Both the position numbers and the translations under genes were made by a program. A model generated the notes under the pieces. That model saw only the letters and a list, made by a program, of their open reading frames with translations, searched no databases and had not been told where the DNA came from. Shown piece by piece: positions 59,620-64,000 of a DNA stretch of 64,000 bases; position 1 is the first letter of the stretch; each line of letters opens with the position of its first letter. The DNA comes from Malachius bipustulatus (taxonomy: Eukaryota > Arthropoda > Insecta > Coleoptera > Melyridae): contig OU342632.1 of the NCBI GenBank assembly GCA_910589415.1, forward strand, positions 34,299,637 to 34,363,636. The letters run 5' to 3'.

Positions 59620-60190
59620 GCAAAAAAAAATGGAAAATTTCGGTTCAACTTCTTCAAAAATGGACTCATAAACGGTTATAGAATTGACACATTTTCACCC
59701 TTTTTCCTACCCACGACACTGGCTTATTAATGGAAAATATGCTAATTTTATTGCATTAACTCAAATTTCCAATAATTTTCTTCAAATCCTGTTAATTTGA
59801 TTTCAAAGTTTTTTTGCCATCTTGCTCATACAATGGTTCAAAAATTGTCAATTTTCCGTTAACGTTCAAAAAATTCAAATGGCCGCCATTTTGAAACGGC
59901 TCGGCCGATTTGGCTCAAGTGCAATACCAGACCACTCCTTGTGGACATCTTACTCTCACAAAAGTTTCAGCCCCCTAGATTGAAAACTGCGGCCAGAAAC
60001 CGTGCCTCAAGGACCGCATTTGGGGAACTTTGAAAGGACACCCTGTAGAAGTAACGTGACTTTTGGATTTTTTTTCAACGAAAATCTAAAGTCATTCCCA
60101 AGCTTTACCAGAATCCAAAATTTCGTTCACTAATCTTGAAAGATAAAGCTACAGGAGCGTTTTTAAAATCGAAAAATCGTGATTTTGGAG
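59620..60190. repeat. Dispersed repeat shared with 33.5-34.1 kb
   Basis: Moderately diverged copy of the 33.65-34.14 kb sequence, followed here by the gagcgtttttaaaatcgaaaa block that precedes the core in the other copy. It directly borders the AT microsatellite and the hammerhead array. Confidence 0.7.
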
Positions 60191-60192
60191 AA

Positions 60193-60232
60193 ATAAATAA
60201 ATATATATATAAATATATATATAAATATATAT
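60193..60232. repeat. (AT)n microsatellite at the left edge of the array
   Basis: About 40 bp of atatat/aaatatat lies between the dispersed repeat and the first 427-bp monomer. Confidence 0.85.
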
Positions 60233-60314
60233 AAATTCAAAATAAATTTAACGGGCATATCGCTCTAACCTAGGGCTTCCTGAGGCAGACCTGACACACA
60301 GAGCCATCCAGTCA

Positions 60315-60376
60315 TCTCGAAGCTGCAGACAACGTTGTTTCGGTCTCTTAGACCTCATCAGTACAGCACATCGAGA
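60315..60376 (-). ncRNA. Hammerhead ribozyme, array unit 1
   Basis: A type I hammerhead of 62 nt. Read on the - strand: outer stem I TCTCGA, internal loop TGT, inner stem I GCTGTA, core CUGAUGA (60361-60355), stem II GGTCT-AAG-AGACC, GAAA (60341-60338), stem III CAACGTTG (self-complementary, at most 2 bp with a 4-nt loop), cleavage triplet GUC (60330-60328), inner stem I TGCAGC, T, outer stem I TCGAGA. Every conserved core base is present. Such a short stem III suggests dimeric (double) hammerhead cleavage, as in newt and other satellite ribozymes. Self-cleavage of a multimeric transcript would give 427-nt monomers that could circularise. Confidence 0.92.
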
Positions 60377-60741
60377 AATAACTAGAGGATGCATGCCAGG
60401 CCAGCACAGGAAGCCAACTATATGAATAAAGAGGTGACACGGAACTCCGTGACCTCAATAGTTGGTTGCCATCTACCGACGGAGACAAGAACTAAACGGC
60501 AGCACGCTACCAGCTTTGTGTCCATCGGGAATAGGCAGCCCACAATTCGGGGCATTACCATCCGTCGGGCGGTGCTGGTTAGCTACCGATAGATGTCTCT
60601 CGCCAAAGCCCATGGTTATTACAATAATAATGATGATGTTAATGAGCGCAAAGAATTAAAAATTCAAAATAAATTTAACGGGCATATCGCTCTAACCTAG
60701 GGCTTCCTGAGGCAGACCTGACACACAGAGCCATCCAGTCA

Positions 60742-60803
60742 TCTCGAAGCTGCAGACAACGTTGTTTCGGTCTCTTAGACCTCATCAGTACAGCACATCG
60801 AGA
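60742..60803 (-). ncRNA. Hammerhead ribozyme, array unit 2
   Basis: Same 62-nt structure as unit 1, offset by 427. Confidence 0.92.
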
Positions 60804-61168
60804 AATAACTAGAGGATGCATGCCAGGCCAGCACAGGAAGCCAACTATATGAATAAAGAGGTGACACGGAACTCCGTGACCTCAATAGTTGGTTGCCATC
60901 TACCGACGGAGACAAGAACTAAACGGCAGCACGCTACCAGCTTTGTGTCCATCGGGAATAGGCAGCCCACAATTCGGGGCATTACCATCCGTCGGGCGGT
61001 GCTGGTTAGCTACCGATAGATGTCTCTCGCCAAAGCCCATGGTTATTACAATAATAATGATGATGTTAATGAGCGCAAAGAATTAAAAATTCAAAATAAA
61101 TTTAACGGGCATATCGCTCTAACCTAGGGCTTCCTGAGGCAGACCTGACACACAGAGCCATCCAGTCA

Positions 61169-61230
61169 TCTCGAAGCTGCAGACAACGTTGTTTCGGTCT
61201 CTTAGACCTCATCAGTACAGCACATCGAGA
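61169..61230 (-). ncRNA. Hammerhead ribozyme, array unit 3
   Basis: Same 62-nt structure as unit 1, offset by 854. Confidence 0.92.
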
Positions 61231-61595
61231 AATAACTAGAGGATGCATGCCAGGCCAGCACAGGAAGCCAACTATATGAATAAAGAGGTGACACGGAACT
61301 CCGTGACCTCAATAGTTGGTTGCCATCTACCGACGGAGACAAGAACTAAACGGCAGCACGCTACCAGCTTTGTGTCCATCGGGAATAGGCAGCCCACAAT
61401 TCGGGGCATTACCATCCGTCGGGCGGTGCTGGTTAGCTACCGATAGATGTCTCTCGCCAAAGCCCATGGTTATTACAATAATAATGATGATGTTAATGAG
61501 CGCAAAGAATTAAAAATTCAAAATAAATTTAACGGGCATATCGCTCTAACCTAGGGCTTCCTGAGGCAGACCTGACACACAGAGCCATCCAGTCA

Positions 61596-61657
61596 TCTCG
61601 AAGCTGCAGACAACGTTGTTTCGGTCTCTTAGACCTCATCAGTACAGCACATCGAGA
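61596..61657 (-). ncRNA. Hammerhead ribozyme, array unit 4
   Basis: Same 62-nt structure as unit 1, offset by 1281. Confidence 0.92.
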
Positions 61658-62022
61658 AATAACTAGAGGATGCATGCCAGGCCAGCACAGGAAGCCAACT
61701 ATATGAATAAAGAGGTGACACGGAACTCCGTGACCTCAATAGTTGGTTGCCATCTACCGACGGAGACAAGAACTAAACGGCAGCACGCTACCAGCTTTGT
61801 GTCCATCGGGAATAGGCAGCCCACAGTTCGGGGCATTACCATCCGTCGGGCGGTGCTGGTTAGCTACCGATAGATGTCTCTCGCCAAAGCCCATGGTTAT
61901 TACAATAATAATGATGATGTTAATGAGCGCAAAGAATTAAAAATTCAAAATAAATTTAACGGGCATATCGCTCTAACCTAGGGCTTCCTGAGGCAGACCT
62001 GACACACAGAGCCATCCAGTCA

Positions 62023-62084
62023 TCTCGAAGCTGCAGACAACGTTGTTTCGGTCTCTTAGACCTCATCAGTACAGCACATCGAGA
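62023..62084 (-). ncRNA. Hammerhead ribozyme, array unit 5
   Basis: Same 62-nt structure as unit 1. This is the last copy before the orientation flips. Confidence 0.92.
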
Positions 62085-62327
62085 AATAACTAGAGGATGC
62101 ATGCCAGGCCAGCACAGGAAGCCAACTATATGAATAAAGAGGTGACACGGAACTCCGTGACCTCAATAGTTGGTTGCCATCTACCGACGGAGACAAGAAC
62201 TAAACGGCAGCACGCTACCAGCTTTGTGTCCATCGGGAATAGGCAGCCCACAATTCGGGGCATTACCATCCGTCGGGCGGTGCTGGTTGGCTTCCTGTGC
62301 TGGCCTGGCATGCATCCTCGAGTTATT

Positions 62328-62389
62328 TCTCGATGTGCTGTACTGATGAGGTCTAAGAGACCGAAACAACGTTGTCTGCAGCTTCGAGA
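62328..62389 (+). ncRNA. Hammerhead ribozyme, first inverted unit
   Basis: The same structure on the + strand: CUGAUGA at 62343-62349, GUC ending at 62376, stem I TGCAGC from 62377. The one-base change at 62320 lies outside the ribozyme. Confidence 0.92.
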
Positions 62390-62754
62390 TGACTGGATGG
62401 CTCTGTGTGTCAGGTCTGCCTCAGGAAGCCCTAGGTTAGAGCGATATGCCCGTTAAATTTATTTTGAATTTTTAATTCTTTGCGCTCATTAACATCATCA
62501 TTATTATTGTAATAACCATGGGCTTTGGCGAGAGACATCTATCGGTAGCTAACCAGCACCGCCCGACGGATGGTAATGCCCCGAATTGTGGGCTGCCTAT
62601 TCCCGATGGACACAAAGCTGGTAGCGTGCTGCCGTTTAGTTCTTGTCTCCGTCGGTAGATGGCAACCAACTATTGAGGTCACGGAGTTCCGTGTCACCTC
62701 TTTATTCATATAGTTGGCTTCCTGTGCTGGCCTGGCATGCATCCTCTAGTTATT

Positions 62755-62816
62755 TCTCGATGTGCTGTACTGATGAGGTCTAAGAGACCGAAACAACGTT
62801 GTCTGCAGCTTCGAGA
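62755..62816 (+). ncRNA. Hammerhead ribozyme, inverted unit 2
   Basis: Same 62-nt structure on the + strand, 427 bp further. Confidence 0.92.
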
Positions 62817-63181
62817 TGACTGGATGGCTCTGTGTGTCAGGTCTGCCTCAGGAAGCCCTAGGTTAGAGCGATATGCCCGTTAAATTTATTTTGAATTTTT
62901 AATTCTTTGCGCTCATTAACATCATCATTATTATTGTAATAACCATGGGCTTTGGCGAGAGACATCTATCGGTAGCTAACCAGCACCGCCCGACGGATGG
63001 TAATGCCCCGAATTGTGGGCTGCCTATTCCCGATGGACACAAAGCTGGTAGCGTGCTGCCGTTTAGTTCTTGTCTCCGTCGGTAGATGGCAACCAACTAT
63101 TGAGGTCACGGAGTTCCGTGTCACCTCTTTATTCATATAGTTGGCTTCCTGTGCTGGCCTGGCATGCATCCTCTAGTTATT

Positions 63182-63243
63182 TCTCGATGTGCTGTACTGA
63201 TGAGGTCTAAGAGACCGAAACAACGTTGTCTGCAGCTTCGAGA
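63182..63243 (+). ncRNA. Hammerhead ribozyme, inverted unit 3
   Basis: Same 62-nt structure on the + strand. Confidence 0.92.
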
Positions 63244-63608
63244 TGACTGGATGGCTCTGTGTGTCAGGTCTGCCTCAGGAAGCCCTAGGTTAGAGCGATA
63301 TGCCCGTTAAATTTATTTTGAATTTTTAATTCTTTGCGCTCATTAACATCATCATTATTATTGTAATAACCATGGGCTTTGGCGAGAGACATCTATCGGT
63401 AGCTAACCAGCACCGCCCGACGGATGGTAATGCCCCGAATTGTGGGCTGCCTATTCCCGATGGACACAAAGCTGGTAGCGTGCTGCCGTTTAGTTCTTGT
63501 CTCCGTCGGTAGATGGCAACCAACTATTGAGGTCACGGAGTTCCGTGTCACCTCTTTATTCATATAGTTGGCTTCCTGTGCTGGCCTGGCATGCATCCTC
63601 TAGTTATT

Positions 63609-63670
63609 TCTCGATGTGCTGTACTGATGAGGTCTAAGAGACCGAAACAACGTTGTCTGCAGCTTCGAGA
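63609..63670 (+). ncRNA. Hammerhead ribozyme, inverted unit 4
   Basis: Same 62-nt structure on the + strand. The array continues past the window end. Confidence 0.92.
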
Positions 63671-64000
63671 TGACTGGATGGCTCTGTGTGTCAGGTCTGC
63701 CTCAGGAAGCCCTAGGTTAGAGCGATATGCCCGTTAAATTTATTTTGAATTTTTAATTCTTTGCGCTCATTAACATCATCATTATTATTGTAATAACCAT
63801 GGGCTTTGGCGAGAGACATCTATCGGTAGCTAACCAGCACCGCCCGACGGATGGTAATGCCCCGAATTGTGGGCTGCCTATTCCCGATGGACACAAAGCT
63901 GGTAGCGTGCTGCCGTTTAGTTCTTGTCTCCGTCGGTAGATGGCAACCAACTATTGAGGTCACGGAGTTCCGTGTCACCTCTTTATTCATATAGTTGGCT

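Larger units (their letters stand above)
60233..62287 (+). repeat. 427-bp tandem array, direct block (4.8 units)
   Basis: Units start at about 60233, 60660, 61087, 61514 and 61941, each beginning aaattcaaaataaatttaac and ending near gagcgcaaagaatta. Period is exactly 427. Copies are nearly identical; one visible difference is g for a at about 61827. The fifth unit stops at about 62287, after roughly 347 bp, where orientation flips. Each unit contains one hammerhead ribozyme on the - strand. The short open frames repeated in every unit are a by-product of repetition; no protein signature is seen. Confidence 0.95.
62288..64000 (-). repeat. 427-bp tandem array, inverted block (at least 4 units, open at the window edge)
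   Basis: From 62288 the same monomer runs on the opposite strand: a partial unit to about 62471, then full units 62472-62898, 62899-63325 and 63326-63752, and a partial one to the window end. One difference (g at 62320 in place of t) marks the unit beside the junction. The hammerheads now lie on the + strand. The direct and inverted blocks form a palindrome with arms of at least 1.7 kb. Confidence 0.95.

Noticed and set aside
60389..63950. Identical 65-67 codon open frames repeated in every 427-bp unit
   Set aside because: They repeat only because the DNA repeats, they overlap one another in different frames, they have no recognisable domain, and the unit's conserved signal is the ribozyme.

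Overview
The window looks like an AT-rich insect nuclear genome. The evidence is one eukaryotic first coding exon with a clean splice donor, of the insect-type voltage-gated cation channel family (closest to DSC1/NaCP60E), embedded in dense transposon and repeat sequence. No bacterial-style genes, operons or CRISPR arrays are present. I cannot name the species or order.

Layout. 1-6.1 kb: intergenic/upstream DNA with foldback repeats, a 605-bp hAT-like element carrying an 8-bp target-site duplication (TSD), and decayed hammerhead-like motifs. 6.1-6.6 kb: a GC/CpG-rich island holding the channel exon 1 (+ strand, 127 codons, donor at 6613). I found no second exon, so most or all of the rest may be a very long first intron. 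8-12.5 kb: diverged 1.1-kb tandem repeats, a minisatellite and a MITE. 12.7-18.5 kb: a complete I-like non-LTR retrotransposon on the - strand, with intact ORF1 and ORF2, a (GAA)n tail and a perfect 14-bp TSD. 18.8-29 kb: MITEs, long stretches with nothing recognisable, and an inverted pair of hammerhead-ribozyme units (26.1-27.15 kb) split by a hAT-like insertion. 29.2-31.5 kb: a TIR element with a 5'-truncated CR1/Jockey-type retrotransposon nested in it. 31.5-38.2 kb: a TTGAA-rich repeat, two visually identical 919-bp copies of a foldback-tailed element, and mariner-type TA-flanked MITEs. 41-42.4 and 57.9-58.6 kb: badly decayed reverse transcriptase genes. 45.7-46.8 kb: a decayed approximately 310-bp tandem repeat. 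58.8 kb: a tRNA-derived SINE head.

The most striking object is at 60.23-64.0 kb (running off the end). It is a tandem array of a 427-bp monomer, about 4.8 units in one orientation and then at least 4 units inverted. Each complete monomer holds a hammerhead self-cleaving ribozyme with all core residues. A divergent relative of the same ribozyme lies at 27.03-27.08 kb. The two differ in their helices but keep base pairing (covariation) and keep the same asymmetric internal loop in stem I, which strongly supports a real ribozyme family. Older, broken hammerhead-like motifs are scattered at 4.0, 44.3 and 45.2 kb, and more doubtfully at 5.7 and 47.8 kb. This fits a retrozyme/Penelope-associated family of non-autonomous, RNA-circle-forming repeats. 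Partner enzymes for its mobility are not in the window; the intact I-like element next door is only one conceivable source of reverse transcriptase.
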